A stretch of DNA of 64,000 nt from positions 1,302,001 to 1,366,000 of the forward strand of contig NZ_CP010817.1 in NCBI RefSeq assembly GCF_000833025.1, given 5' to 3'. The translations under genes were made by a program, and so were the position numbers. This document shows positions 25,761-35,119 of the stretch, one piece after another; the stretch's first letter is position 1; every line of letters begins with the position of its first letter. The stretch is from Myroides profundi (GTDB lineage Bacteria > Bacteroidota > Bacteroidia > Flavobacteriales > Flavobacteriaceae). Below the pieces are notes generated by a model, which was given only the letters and a program-made list of their open reading frames with translations, was not told where the DNA came from and did not search any database.

Positions 25761-27143
25761 TTAGTATTTTAATGCTGGATTAGCTTGTACTTCTTTTTGT
25801 GGAATAGGTAGCTGATAGTATTCATCAAAAGCACTAATTGTCGTGTTATCAGTATCTACTGCTAGATCACGAGGATCTCTTTCTAATGGCATACCTAATC
25901 TCTTTAAATCAAAATAGCGATGTCCTTCAAAGGATAGCTCTAAGAAACGCTCTTGTAGTACATCCTGTATCGTCACAGTAGTAAAGTGAGTATTATCTTT
26001 AATTCTATTATCTCTAAGTGTATTAAGATCATTAGTAGCACTGGCATTGTTACCTAGCTTTAGATATGCTTCTGCGCGTATAAGGTACATTTCACTGATG
26101 CGAAATACTTTGTAATCATTAATACGATCGTTGAATGCACTACCATCGTATTTACTAATGACAGCATCATCTTCTATACCGAAGAAGTGTTCATATCTTC
26201 TGTCATTTGCTGAGTCAAATTGATCTCTTAGTTTCTGTGAAGCATAGTACAATGTTTTTCCATTACTGAAGTCATACCAGAATATGTTAGGTCTAATGTT
26301 GTCATCATTGTTGCGTTTCAGTTTAAAAATAACCTCAGCATTAGAAGTGTCCTCCCATATTCCTTCAAACTCTTTTGCCGTTGCTAGTGGATATTTATTA
26401 ATTAGCATAGTACTATATCTTTCTGCTTTTGTATAGTCATGCGCATATAGTGCCACACGTGCAGTTAATGCTAAGATAGCATCTTGACTTAAGCGAATAG
26501 TTGTATCTTTATTAATATACTGTTCTGCTTCTACTAGATCGTTCTCTAGTTGTTTATAGAAGTCTTGTATTGTTTGTTTACCTGGCTTCTCATATACATC
26601 AGAACTTGTTTTATAAGGGACCGTATAAGCTGTCATTCCTAAATATTCAGACTGTCCAAACATACGGTGTAGTTCGAAGTGTATTAAAGCTCTTAGGCCG
26701 TGTAATTCACTCTTTAGTTGCTTTAGTTTTTCTACTTCAGCCACATTGTTAGTAGGTACTTTATGGATGTTTTCTAGTAGTGTGTTAATCTTGTACACGC
26801 TGTGGTAGTAATCTATCCATATCTGTTGTAGAAGATCGTCATCTGCGCTAAAAGTCCATCGGTTAAGATTGACAGCATAAGAGTTTACCCCAGCATTGCC
26901 AGGAGCTAATTTACAATCATCTGCCATGATCGAACCGATTAAGGTATTGTATTCTAAGTTTAGCTCTGTATAAGCTCCTAACACTCCAAACTCAAATTGC
27001 TTAACCGAACTGTAAATGTGTTCTTCATTTACAGCATCTTTTGGGTCTATATCTAGCATACTATCACAACTCTGGAAACTAATAGCTCCTAATGCTAAGC
27101 ATAGTATTGCACTGATTTTATATAAGGTTGTTTTCATTGACAT
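25761..27143 (-). CDS. RagB/SusD-family nutrient-binding outer-membrane lipoprotein
   Basis: This surface lipoprotein caps a SusC-type channel and captures substrate. The signal peptide ends at a lipobox (FQSC, Cys26). The body has the SusD fold with TPR helices, and the C-terminal RISEMYLIRAEAYLKLG and RFLELSFEGHRYFDLKRLG motifs. The length of 460 residues is on the short side. It starts 4 bases after the stop of the SusC gene. No glycoside hydrolase or other enzyme is nearby, so the substrate cannot be guessed. Confidence 0.93.
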   Translation of the reverse strand: MSMKTTLYKISAILCLALGAISFQSCDSMLDIDPKDAVNEEHIYSSVKQFEFGVLGAYTELNLEYNTLIGSIMADDCKLAPGNAGVNSYAVNLNRWTFSADDDLLQQIWIDYYHSVYKINTLLENIHKVPTNNVAEVEKLKQLKSELHGLRALIHFELHRMFGQSEYLGMTAYTVPYKTSSDVYEKPGKQTIQDFYKQLENDLVEAEQYINKDTTIRLSQDAILALTARVALYAHDYTKAERYSTMLINKYPLATAKEFEGIWEDTSNAEVIFKLKRNNDDNIRPNIFWYDFSNGKTLYYASQKLRDQFDSANDRRYEHFFGIEDDAVISKYDGSAFNDRINDYKVFRISEMYLIRAEAYLKLGNNASATNDLNTLRDNRIKDNTHFTTVTIQDVLQERFLELSFEGHRYFDLKRLGMPLERDPRDLAVDTDNTTISAFDEYYQLPIPQKEVQANPALKY

Positions 27144-27147
27144 TACT

Positions 27148-30100
27148 TTAAAAAATTACTTTTACACCTGCTGTGATAGTACGTGGTAGTGGGTATTCAT
27201 ATTGGTACCAGTTGTTGTCATCTTCAGGATCTTGTCCTTTGAAGTTTGTCCAAGTCAATAGGTTTTGCCCTTGAGCGAATATATTGACCTCTTTCACTAT
27301 TTTATTCCATTTACCGAAGTCTTTAAATCTATAGTTTACACTTAAGTTTCTAAGTTTTAAATAATCTGCTTTTTGTAGTTCTCTATCAGTCATATAACGA
27401 GCATATTTTGCACTAGGATTATCGCTGACATCACCAGGGTTTTGCCACATATCTAACATACTTGTAGACTGGTTATAGATACGGTAAGTTTGGTCTGCGG
27501 ATGTTCTGTAAAATTCTCCTGTATTAAGTCTATACATTCCTTTAATAAAAGAGAATAAAGCACTTACTTCTAAGTTTTTGTATTTAAAGTTAGTTGTAAA
27601 CCCTCCTTTGATAGCGGGGTCAAACCCTCCTTTTACTAATACAGCATTATCAGGATCATAAGTAGTCGTGATATTACCTTCTTTGTCATAATAGAGTGGA
27701 GCACCTGTCTGCTGATCTACACCAGCCCATTTCACCATATAGAAATGTCCTATTTGCTTGCCGACTTGATGGATAGAGTAGTCCTCTGTGATGATTTCAT
27801 CCTCATCTCCTAAGCTCAAGATCTTATTCTTGTTATAAGCAAAGTTTACTCCTAAGTTAAAAGTGAAGTCTCCACTTTTTACCACATCTCGAGAAAGTTT
27901 TAACTCAATACCACGGTTTCGGATTTTACCCATATTATCAGCTATGGATTCAAACCCCGATGTACTAGAAAGAGATCTATCTAAGAATAAATCACTCGTA
28001 ATACGGTTATAGAAGTCTATTTCTCCAATTAATCTATTTTCAAATAAACCGAACTCTAACCCTAAGTCTAGAATTTTATTCATCTCCCAGTTGTACTGAT
28101 TGTTCCCTGGCGTTATAGGGTTAAGCGCAGTACCTCCGTTGTATTGGCCAGGACCATAAAGACGGCGGTATCCGAAGTCACTAGCGAAGCCATTAGCATT
28201 ACCTGTTAATCCATAACTAGCGCGTAAACGTGCCATAGAGATAACATCTATATTCTGCATAAAGTCTTCTGTTTTCATATTCCAACTACCTCCCACAGCA
28301 TAGAAGTACTTATATCTGTTGTTACGAGGTACACGTGATGAGCCATCTCTTCTTAAGCTCGTAGACAACGTAAATCTATTCTCATAAGAATATCTCACTA
28401 AAGCAACTTGAGAAAGTAATAAGTTCTCAGAAGCTCTACCTTCTATCTTAGGAATGAAGTCATTCTCAGGTGTACCTGGTGTGATACCACCTGCGGTATG
28501 GTCTAACCCATCTATTAACCCATATCCTGTAAAGCCGTGATAGTTATACTTCTGTCTATTCATCTCCATTAAGGCTATCGCTTCTATCTCGTGAGCATCC
28601 CATCTGTATTTATAGTTAGCCCCGAAATTAGCCATTAGCCCTATGTTAGTCTGATCACCTTGACTATACATTCCTTTACCCCCTTCTTCTACTAGGTCTC
28701 CGAAGTACGTATCAGGTTTGATGATATGTGTATTACTTAGTTTGGTATAATCAACCCCTAGTGTACTAGTCAGTTTAAAGTCATCTGTAATATCAAAAGC
28801 AAAGTTACCTGCTAACACACCTTTCTGCTGTTTTTCTCTTCGGCTAACATCGTTATACATCGCTAAAGCATTTGTACCAAATCTATTCGTACCAGGATTA
28901 AGCTTTCCATCTTCATCATACGGATTCTCATAAGGTAACGCGAAGTACATAGAAGCTACAGGATTTGTCTCACTTACATCAAAATCAGACTCCGAAGTTT
29001 GACTATTAATATTCGCTAAGTTGATAAAGAAGTTAGTGCTTAATCTACCAGACTTATGGTGAATATTACTATTCACATTGAACTTTTCTATACCAGAGTT
29101 GTATAATACCCCATCTTGTTTGAAGTAGTTTAATGAAGTATAGTGTTGAGTCTTATCATCGCCCCCTTGGAAGCTTAAGTTATGAGATTGATTAATTCCT
29201 CTTCTCATTAACTTCTTTTTCCAATCAATATTAGTCTGTCTAATCTCTGCTAATCGTCTATCTCCTTCTATATAATCAACATCTGTCTTAGCTACTTGTA
29301 CTCCATTTACTGTCTTATAAGGGTTGTTTCTAGAATATGCCCATCCCGGTAAGTCTTGGTCTTGAAGCATTTCTTCGAACTGAAGACGTTGGTTCGTATT
29401 CATCATATCCCATTTACTGTTATTAGCTTCAGAATACCCGTATTGAGTTTGATAAGTCACCCTTAATCCATCAGAGTCATGTGCCCCTTTCTTAGAAGTG
29501 ATTACGATTACCCCATTAGCTCCTCTAGAACCATACTGAGCAGTAGCCGCCGCATCTTTTAGAACAGTGATATCTTCAAAGTCTTCAGGATTCAGAGCAG
29601 AGAATGTAGCAGGAGAGATAGGCATTCCATTCAATACATAAAGAGGATTTGTGTTCTCATCCTGAAGAGAACCGATACCGCGGATAGTCACCCTACCAGG
29701 AGTACCAGGTTGCCCAGAAGGAGAAGCTACATATAATCCAGGTACTTGTCCTTGTAAGGCTTGATCCATAGAACTCACTTGTGATTTATTGATCGCTTGA
29801 GCTTCTATTTTACTGACAGCTCCTGTTGTTTTAGAACGAGACTGTTTAGTATATCCTGTTACGACAATTCCTTCTAATAAATTATCCTCTACATCTAAGT
29901 CTATAAATGAAGGATAATCTCCCACCTTTATCGTGATTTCTTTATCTGTATATCCGATATAAGTTAGGCGTAGTTTTATCTCTTTTAAGTCTGTATTGTC
30001 TAATTCGAACTGTCCATTGTCTAAAGTAATATCTACTTTATCATTTGTAATGTCTTCGATAGTCACGCCAGGTAGCGGAATTAGCGTTTCCGCATCTCTC

Positions 30101-30195
30101 ACCACGATAGGTGCTTTTTTATCCTGTGCATAGCTAGTCACTGTCGCTGACAGTACTAAAGCTAGGGATAACAATGATCTTTTAGTGATATGCAT
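27148..30195 (-). CDS. SusC/RagA-family TonB-linked outer-membrane transporter
   Basis: This is a 1015-residue TonB-dependent channel. It has a signal peptide (about 1-23), a carboxypeptidase-regulatory-like domain (about 28-108), a plug domain (about 118-235, with the SusC-type GQVPGLYV and IRGIGSL motifs), then a long 22-strand barrel ending in an aromatic-rich strand. It pairs with the SusD-like gene 4 bases downstream. A TAAGTTTG promoter lies 43 bases upstream. The adjacent two-component genes upstream on the same strand may control it. Confidence 0.95.
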   Translation of the reverse strand: MHITKRSLLSLALVLSATVTSYAQDKKAPIVVRDAETLIPLPGVTIEDITNDKVDITLDNGQFELDNTDLKEIKLRLTYIGYTDKEITIKVGDYPSFIDLDVEDNLLEGIVVTGYTKQSRSKTTGAVSKIEAQAINKSQVSSMDQALQGQVPGLYVASPSGQPGTPGRVTIRGIGSLQDENTNPLYVLNGMPISPATFSALNPEDFEDITVLKDAAATAQYGSRGANGVIVITSKKGAHDSDGLRVTYQTQYGYSEANNSKWDMMNTNQRLQFEEMLQDQDLPGWAYSRNNPYKTVNGVQVAKTDVDYIEGDRRLAEIRQTNIDWKKKLMRRGINQSHNLSFQGGDDKTQHYTSLNYFKQDGVLYNSGIEKFNVNSNIHHKSGRLSTNFFINLANINSQTSESDFDVSETNPVASMYFALPYENPYDEDGKLNPGTNRFGTNALAMYNDVSRREKQQKGVLAGNFAFDITDDFKLTSTLGVDYTKLSNTHIIKPDTYFGDLVEEGGKGMYSQGDQTNIGLMANFGANYKYRWDAHEIEAIALMEMNRQKYNYHGFTGYGLIDGLDHTAGGITPGTPENDFIPKIEGRASENLLLSQVALVRYSYENRFTLSTSLRRDGSSRVPRNNRYKYFYAVGGSWNMKTEDFMQNIDVISMARLRASYGLTGNANGFASDFGYRRLYGPGQYNGGTALNPITPGNNQYNWEMNKILDLGLEFGLFENRLIGEIDFYNRITSDLFLDRSLSSTSGFESIADNMGKIRNRGIELKLSRDVVKSGDFTFNLGVNFAYNKNKILSLGDEDEIITEDYSIHQVGKQIGHFYMVKWAGVDQQTGAPLYYDKEGNITTTYDPDNAVLVKGGFDPAIKGGFTTNFKYKNLEVSALFSFIKGMYRLNTGEFYRTSADQTYRIYNQSTSMLDMWQNPGDVSDNPSAKYARYMTDRELQKADYLKLRNLSVNYRFKDFGKWNKIVKEVNIFAQGQNLLTWTNFKGQDPEDDNNWYQYEYPLPRTITAGVKVIF

Positions 30196-30238
30196 AAAAT
30201 AAATTCTTGTCTATTTTTTTACTTTCTTTTTAACAAGG

Positions 30239-30246
30239 CAAACTTA
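30239..30246 (-). promoter_or_regulatory. Promoter -7 box of the susC-susD operon
   Basis: TAAGTTTG on the minus strand matches TAnnTTTG, 43 bases before the start. Confidence 0.55.
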
Positions 30247-30411
30247 TTTCATGATAATTAGGACGGTCTTAAAGAGATATGAATAGGGGATTAAAAGGAG
30301 ATTAGAAAATTTTAATGTGAGATTAAGGTTAACAGTTTTCATCTGATGTTTAATAGTTAAATATTCTTAGAGAGTCTAACAAGCTCCTTCAACAAACAAC
30401 TCCACAACATC

Positions 30412-30452
30412 ACAAAAAAAACAGCGAGTATAAAATCTTATACTCGCTGTTA
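30412..30452 (-). terminator. Intrinsic terminator of the two-component operon
   Basis: On the minus strand ACAGCGAGTATAA pairs with TTATACTCGCTGT, followed by a run of eight T. It separates the kinase gene from susC. Confidence 0.93.
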
Positions 30453-30489
30453 GGTTGAATTATAATTTAGATAATGATTGAGATGACTA

Positions 30490-31851
30490 CTATTGATGCA
30501 GTTTCGGAATCATTAAGGTTACTTTAGTACCTACTGTTAGTTCTGATTCTATGGTCAATGTGCCTTTGTGTAATTGTACTATTTTAGAAGCTAACGATAG
30601 ACCTAGACCAGTTCCTTTTATCCCGAATGCATTACTAGAACGGTAAAAAGGAAGAAATAGTTTGTCTAGATCCTCTTTTTTTATCCCAATGCCTTTATCT
30701 TCTACTATAATGATGATATTGTGGGTATCAGTATCCAGTGTTACCTCTACAGGCTCATTGTGAGAAAACTTGTTTGCATTCAGTATAATATTAGAAAGGG
30801 CTAGTTCTAATAAGTTGCCATTGCCATTAAAGAATAGCTCGTGTAAGTCTTCTTCTGTGCTGATGGTCAGGTTTAGGTTTAAGTCTTTCTGAGCTGCTAT
30901 AAGGTGGTCTATCATCGTCCACCAGAACTCCTCAAAAGCATGTTTATGTAACGGATACACAGAACTGTCTAGTTGTGATAATGCCAACAGATTATTGATC
31001 ATCTGATCTATGTGTATCGCATCGTTCACTACCCCTTGCAGCACCTTTACATACTCCTGTTCTGTTCTGCTCTGACGTAGCGCTATCTCAGCATTTCCCA
31101 TAAGAGAGGCGATAGGCGTTTTTAGCTCATGTGAAGCATGAGACACGAATGCCTGTTGGTTGTCAAAGGATTCTTGTACTCGATTAAAGAGATCATTAAT
31201 AGTCTCGCTTAACGTACGTATCTCGTCTTTAGACATATCCTGTGTAGGGATGGGCTGAAATAAAGTATTTATATTCTTCTTCGCGAAGTACTTATTAATT
31301 CTGGTAATCGGGATTAGAAAATAACCAGCGAATAAACGCGAGAGGAAAAATGTAATAAGCAAGGCAATTACTAGACTGATCAGCATAACCGTTCTTAACT
31401 GTTGTAATGCTGCTACTCCTTTTTCATTAGTTGCCTTAGCCATCACGATAAAGTCCCCAGAATTATCTCTATAGAAAATACCTACCACGTACTCCTGATC
31501 AAGTTTAAAGTATATCTTTTTTTTTGCAATAACTTCCTCTAATATCTTTTTATCCCATTTAAGATCCCCTTCTTCTATAAAGGTTGGATCTAGATTAATG
31601 TCATAGATTCTTATTTTCTCTAAAGGTAATGTACGAGGATATTTGCGCAAGACTTCATCGAACTCTGCCTTGGTGAAGTTGTCTTCTGCTAGATAGTTAT
31701 GGCCTACTGTGAAGGCGCGATCTTCTAATTGTTTAAAGAAGGTATTTTGCCAATGGCTAGATACTACAAAATAGACTGCAATTAGCACTCCTAATAAGAG
31801 TATTGCAAATAAGCCAGAGAACTGTAGTGAAAGTCTATTGCGTATTTTCAT
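30490..31851 (-). CDS. Sensor histidine kinase (OmpR-type system)
   Basis: This is a 453-residue membrane kinase. It has two membrane segments (about 10-30 and 150-172) enclosing a small extracytoplasmic sensor, a HAMP domain (about 173-225), and HisKA with His241 in SHELKTP. The HATPase domain follows (N box NIILNANKF near 351, DKGIGI near 384, GTGLGLS near 412). It lies 165 bases after its response regulator gene. The signal is unknown. The intervening spacer contains short repeats. Confidence 0.93.
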   Translation of the reverse strand: MKIRNRLSLQFSGLFAILLLGVLIAVYFVVSSHWQNTFFKQLEDRAFTVGHNYLAEDNFTKAEFDEVLRKYPRTLPLEKIRIYDINLDPTFIEEGDLKWDKKILEEVIAKKKIYFKLDQEYVVGIFYRDNSGDFIVMAKATNEKGVAALQQLRTVMLISLVIALLITFFLSRLFAGYFLIPITRINKYFAKKNINTLFQPIPTQDMSKDEIRTLSETINDLFNRVQESFDNQQAFVSHASHELKTPIASLMGNAEIALRQSRTEQEYVKVLQGVVNDAIHIDQMINNLLALSQLDSSVYPLHKHAFEEFWWTMIDHLIAAQKDLNLNLTISTEEDLHELFFNGNGNLLELALSNIILNANKFSHNEPVEVTLDTDTHNIIIIVEDKGIGIKKEDLDKLFLPFYRSSNAFGIKGTGLGLSLASKIVQLHKGTLTIESELTVGTKVTLMIPKLHQ

Positions 31852-31855
31852 TATT

Positions 31856-31955
31856 CTGTTTTTTTGTGAAATAGTCTTTTTGTGAAATCGTTTTTTTGTG
31901 ATGTTGTGAAATCGTTTAGGCTATTGTATCAATCATTAGGCTATTACATCATCTA
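31856..31955. repeat. Short imperfect direct repeats between regulator and kinase
   Basis: Units of TTTTTGTGAAAT(C/A)G recur three to four times and TTAGGCTATT occurs twice in about 100 bases. This probably reflects replication slippage. Confidence 0.55.
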
Positions 31956-32016
31956 AGTACATTATGCTCGTAGGGCAATACTGTAAACCGTTAACCGTTA
32001 ACTGAAAACCAAAAGC

Positions 32017-32691
32017 CTATTCATCCTTCAGTATATACCCCATACCGATAACTGTATGTATCAGTTGTGTATTATACTCTTTGTCTATTTTGCGTCTCAC
32101 ATAATTGACATACACATCGATGAGGTTCGTCCCTCTATCGAAGCCGATACCCCAGACCGCTTCAGCTATCTGTGTTCTCGTTAATACCCTATTCTTATTC
32201 ACTAAGAAATACTCTAGTAAGGTATATTCTTTTTGGGTTAAAACGATTTCTTTATTTGCTCTCGTAACCGTCTTTTTATACGTATTCATGATTAGATCCG
32301 CAGCTTTATACTCTAGAGTAGGCATAGCCATTGTATTACGACGGGTCAGTGCCTTTATTCTCAGTAATAATTCTTCAAAGTGAAAGGGTTTTGTCAGGTA
32401 GTCATCTGCCCCCATATTAAATCCTTTGACCTTATCATTTAGCGTAGATAATGCCGTCAGCATGAGGATAGGAATATCTCCTTTGTATTTTTTTATTTGT
32501 TGACAGATTTCGAATCCGTTCATATAGGGAAGAATAACATCTAGAATAATCAAATCAAACTCTTGTTCCATCGCTAGTTGTAATCCTATCATCCCATCGT
32601 AGGCAAAAGCCACCTGATGTTGGCTCTCCTCTAGACCTTTTCTAATGAAGTTAGATACACTTACTTCGTCTTCTATTAAAAGTATGTTCAT
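32017..32691 (-). CDS. OmpR/PhoB-family response regulator
   Basis: This is a 224-residue regulator. The receiver domain (about 1-115) has the acidic pair at 8-9, the phospho-acceptor Asp51 in LDVILP, and the conserved Lys in TKPF near 101. A winged-helix DNA-binding domain spans about 125-222. It starts a two-gene operon with the kinase at 30490-31851. A TAGTTTTG promoter lies 16 bases upstream. Confidence 0.95.
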   Translation of the reverse strand: MNILLIEDEVSVSNFIRKGLEESQHQVAFAYDGMIGLQLAMEQEFDLIILDVILPYMNGFEICQQIKKYKGDIPILMLTALSTLNDKVKGFNMGADDYLTKPFHFEELLLRIKALTRRNTMAMPTLEYKAADLIMNTYKKTVTRANKEIVLTQKEYTLLEYFLVNKNRVLTRTQIAEAVWGIGFDRGTNLIDVYVNYVRRKIDKEYNTQLIHTVIGMGYILKDE

Positions 32692-32707
32692 AGCTTTGAT
32701 TTTATTG

Positions 32708-32715
32708 CAAAACTA
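32708..32715 (-). promoter_or_regulatory. Promoter -7 box of the response regulator gene
   Basis: TAGTTTTG on the minus strand matches TAnnTTTG, 16 bases before the start. Confidence 0.6.
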
Positions 32716-33276
32716 AATCATAAATCAAGCCATTTTTTAGGATTAGAGAAATTTAATGTTAGATGAAGTATATCTATTTTAATAGATTTAGAGCAGAGTA
32801 TAGCTTATGAAAATTCTAAATATGAGAATATTTTAACCGCTATAAATTTTAAAAATAGGACAAATCACAGTTGTTAAAAATATTAACATTTAGGCGTTTT
32901 TTAGTGATTTACAGCACGCGACAAAGCCAGTGATAGCAAGGTTTTCGGGAGGGTTGTTTGGACGTTGTTCGGGAGTTCTTTGCAAAGTGTTCGGAAAAAG
33001 GGGGTGTTTTCCGAACACCTTCCGAACAAACCATAACGGAGACCGCATGAATACTCGATTCGCAGTGAATTAGTACCGTTAAAAAACTTGTTAAAATTTT
33101 GAAATTGAGATTTTGAAAGCTGTGATTTGTGCTTTCTTTTTGGTGAGATGTACCAGACTTAGAATAGAAGAATATTCTCAATAATAGCCATTGAGTCAAA
33201 GCCTTTACTATAGACAAAGGTAGTAAAAAAATAGATAGGAGAAAAGAGGGTGTAGGAGGTAGGGGAGATAGATAAC
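32716..33276. other. Non-coding gap with a structured repeat
   Basis: There is no credible gene. The open minus frame over 32909-33298 runs through the inverted-repeat element and has no protein features. The notable content is the TTCGG-rich element at 32940-33030. Confidence 0.6.
32940..33030. repeat. TTCGG-rich nested inverted repeat
   Basis: GTTCGG-type words recur in both orientations. 32987-32998 is perfectly complementary to 33007-33018 (12 bp). Outside it, 32965-32975 pairs with 33019-33029 with one mismatch. It is more GC-rich than its surroundings and lies in a gene-free gap, as expected for a dispersed intergenic element. Confidence 0.65.
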
Positions 33277-33325
33277 TATATACAATAAAAGGATGCACAT
33301 TGTGTGCATCCTTTTATTGTATATA
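33277..33325. terminator. Perfect 23-bp hairpin with a 3-base loop
   Basis: 33277-33299 is an exact reverse complement of 33303-33325. It lies 18 bases after the stop of the minus-strand gene at 33344 and contains AAAAGG/CCTTTT arms. Intrinsic termination is likely. Confidence 0.75.
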
Positions 33326-33343
33326 GTGATTGGTTATAATCGA

Positions 33344-33907
33344 TTAGAATTTAGTGGTTTGTTTAAATTTATTAAGGAGTTGAGAGAAGTTAGGCTCTGA
33401 TATGGTTTTGACAGGTGCGATAACTCTAAACTCAGAATCAGAGAAGTATCTACATAATAATAGATAGATAACTTTTCCTTTCTCATCATAATCCATTAAT
33501 AGTTGCATTGGTCTATCATCAGCTTTAGGTTCATTAATTATTTTGTCCCATTCTTCGTTTTCATACATTTCGATAATACGCATATCTCTAGGACCATACG
33601 GTTCTGTACCACGAGGAGGATTAGCAAACTTAGTAGTTCCGATATTGACTATTTTACCACCTGTTTTTTTGTTGTAAAAATCCGAACCAGATGCTAGTGT
33701 GTAAAGGATCGCTATTAAACCTAGAACAATAGCAGCGATGCGAACTAACCATCCGTGCATAATAATACCTGGATAAATAACAAGAACTATACATGCTATA
33801 ATGACAAGGATTCCAAGGATTAATTTAGGATAGTTAGTGCGTAACTCATAAGTTTCTTTATCTAGACGGTAGTAATCACCTAGATTTGATAGCTGATTTT
33901 CATTCAT
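33344..33907 (-). CDS. Hypothetical membrane protein with two transmembrane segments
   Basis: I do not recognise this family. With the start at ATG 33907 it has 187 residues; an in-frame extension upstream looks like translated AT-rich leader and is left out. A short cytoplasmic N-terminus is followed by two hydrophobic helices (about 29-50 and 55-72). A soluble domain of about 110 residues has a PRGTEPYGPRDMRIIE segment. It is monocistronic, flanked by non-coding DNA. Confidence 0.65.
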   Translation of the reverse strand: MNENQLSNLGDYYRLDKETYELRTNYPKLILGILVIIACIVLVIYPGIIMHGWLVRIAAIVLGLIAILYTLASGSDFYNKKTGGKIVNIGTTKFANPPRGTEPYGPRDMRIIEMYENEEWDKIINEPKADDRPMQLLMDYDEKGKVIYLLLCRYFSDSEFRVIAPVKTISEPNFSQLLNKFKQTTKF

Positions 33908-34258
33908 ATTTTTAAAATTAAATAAATATAATATATTTATTTTGTTAAAATTATAAATAATGATTGTTTTGTGCAATTTTATTATAGTTTGAGATGAAAT
34001 AATTGATTAGATAGTGAAGGGTTGGTTGATATGGTCATAAACTAGGAGTCAGTATTGACTAAATGTTTAAAAACTAATTCTGCTTCATGGTTCTCTTATT
34101 ACACTATGCTTGAATGTAGTTATAGTCTATTTGGTATATTTCTATTCATTTTACTTTTTTTAGATTTAATATCAATGTTATCAGAATGTTATGTTTTTGG
34201 TTGGGAGTGTTTTGATACCTTTAAATTGATTAATTTTAAGGTAACCAATACAACTACT

Positions 34259-34789
34259 ATGAATGAGTTTTTACGTTATCGATTTCTGATAGATTCAGGA
34301 GTTGATGTGCTTTTTAAGCATGAGATAAATGGCTTAAGGCATACTTATAACTTTTCGGATGATTACTTTCGTTTTTTGTTAGTTAGTAGTCATACTGCTT
34401 TGATGAGAACTGTTGCTTCAGTGTCTTTCTTTACTTTTACTACTACAGATCATGTATTGTCTATTCAGGAGATGAATGAGGACTCTATCTTCTCTTCGTA
34501 TATCTTTATTATAGGGAGATGGGATGAGCATACATTGATAGGGGAGTTGTTAATAGGGGAGCATAAAGGGGCTATTGTTCTATTAGATGAGAATCAATAC
34601 TGTGATATTGATAGTGTAGAAGAACTTTTGGAAGATATAGATTTAGATATAGAGTATATCCTACAAGATGATATACAGACATTAACAGCATTATTATCAG
34701 ATGAGGTGGGTGTTATTAGGTTATTAGATTATTCTTTTATAGAGTTTTTTGAGAATAGGTTAGTAGGTCTGACAGAACTGAGGTGTTAG
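34259..34789 (+). CDS. Hypothetical acidic protein
   Basis: This is a 176-residue soluble protein with a strongly acidic C-terminal half and no recognised domain. I choose ATG 34259. The frame is open back to a TTG at 34055, but that extension is Cys- and Phe-rich and looks like non-coding sequence. If the ATG at 34106 were used, the protein would gain a membrane helix. A good terminator follows. Similar small acidic orphans occur at 57 and 60 kb. Confidence 0.5.
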   Translation: MNEFLRYRFLIDSGVDVLFKHEINGLRHTYNFSDDYFRFLLVSSHTALMRTVASVSFFTFTTTDHVLSIQEMNEDSIFSSYIFIIGRWDEHTLIGELLIGEHKGAIVLLDENQYCDIDSVEELLEDIDLDIEYILQDDIQTLTALLSDEVGVIRLLDYSFIEFFENRLVGLTELRC

Positions 34790-34842
34790 GGTTAGAAGCA
34801 TCTTTTTAATTAAATAATTTGTTTTGTTTCATTTTACCGAAG

Positions 34843-34877
34843 GTAGTATAGCTAGTGGATGTTATACTACTTTTTTT
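34843..34877 (+). terminator. Intrinsic terminator
   Basis: GTAGTATA pairs with TATACTAC, followed by a run of seven T. Confidence 0.85.
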
Positions 34878-35006
34878 GTTATTATATCTTTAGTATATTG
34901 TAGACTGTTATTTGTGGAAATCTCTGCTGATTTTGTTTAATTGTGCTTTTTTCTTAGTAATTGCATGGTTTTTGAAAATTAAAATGGGTAATATAGATAA
35001 AGAATA

Positions 35007-35044
35007 CAAGTAGGTATAGTATTTTTCCGTTTCAAGTAGGTATA
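35007..35044 (+). promoter_or_regulatory. Perfect 12-bp direct repeats upstream of the LytS-type kinase
   Basis: CAAGTAGGTATA occurs at 35007-35018 and again at 35033-35044, 26 bases apart. A degenerate third copy (GAGTAAGGTAT) lies at 35054-35064. LytTR regulators bind spaced direct repeats, so autoregulation is plausible. Confidence 0.5.
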
Positions 35045-35089
35045 TATCATTTTGAGTAAGGTATGGTTCTAAATATGGAAATATAAATT

Positions 35090-35097
35090 TACTTTTG
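35090..35097 (+). promoter_or_regulatory. Promoter -7 box of the LytS/LytTR operon
   Basis: TACTTTTG matches TAnnTTTG, 22 bases before the kinase start and just after the direct repeats. Confidence 0.6.
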
Positions 35098-35119
35098 TTA
35101 TAGAATTTAATTAAGGAAG

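Noticed and set aside
32909..33298. Minus-strand open frame of 129 codons
   Set aside because: It reads through the TTCGG inverted-repeat element and into the terminator hairpin; its composition is not protein-like.
34055..34258. N-terminal extension with a membrane helix on the hypothetical gene at 34259
   Set aside because: TTG start and a residue mix unlike the rest of the protein; kept only as an alternative.
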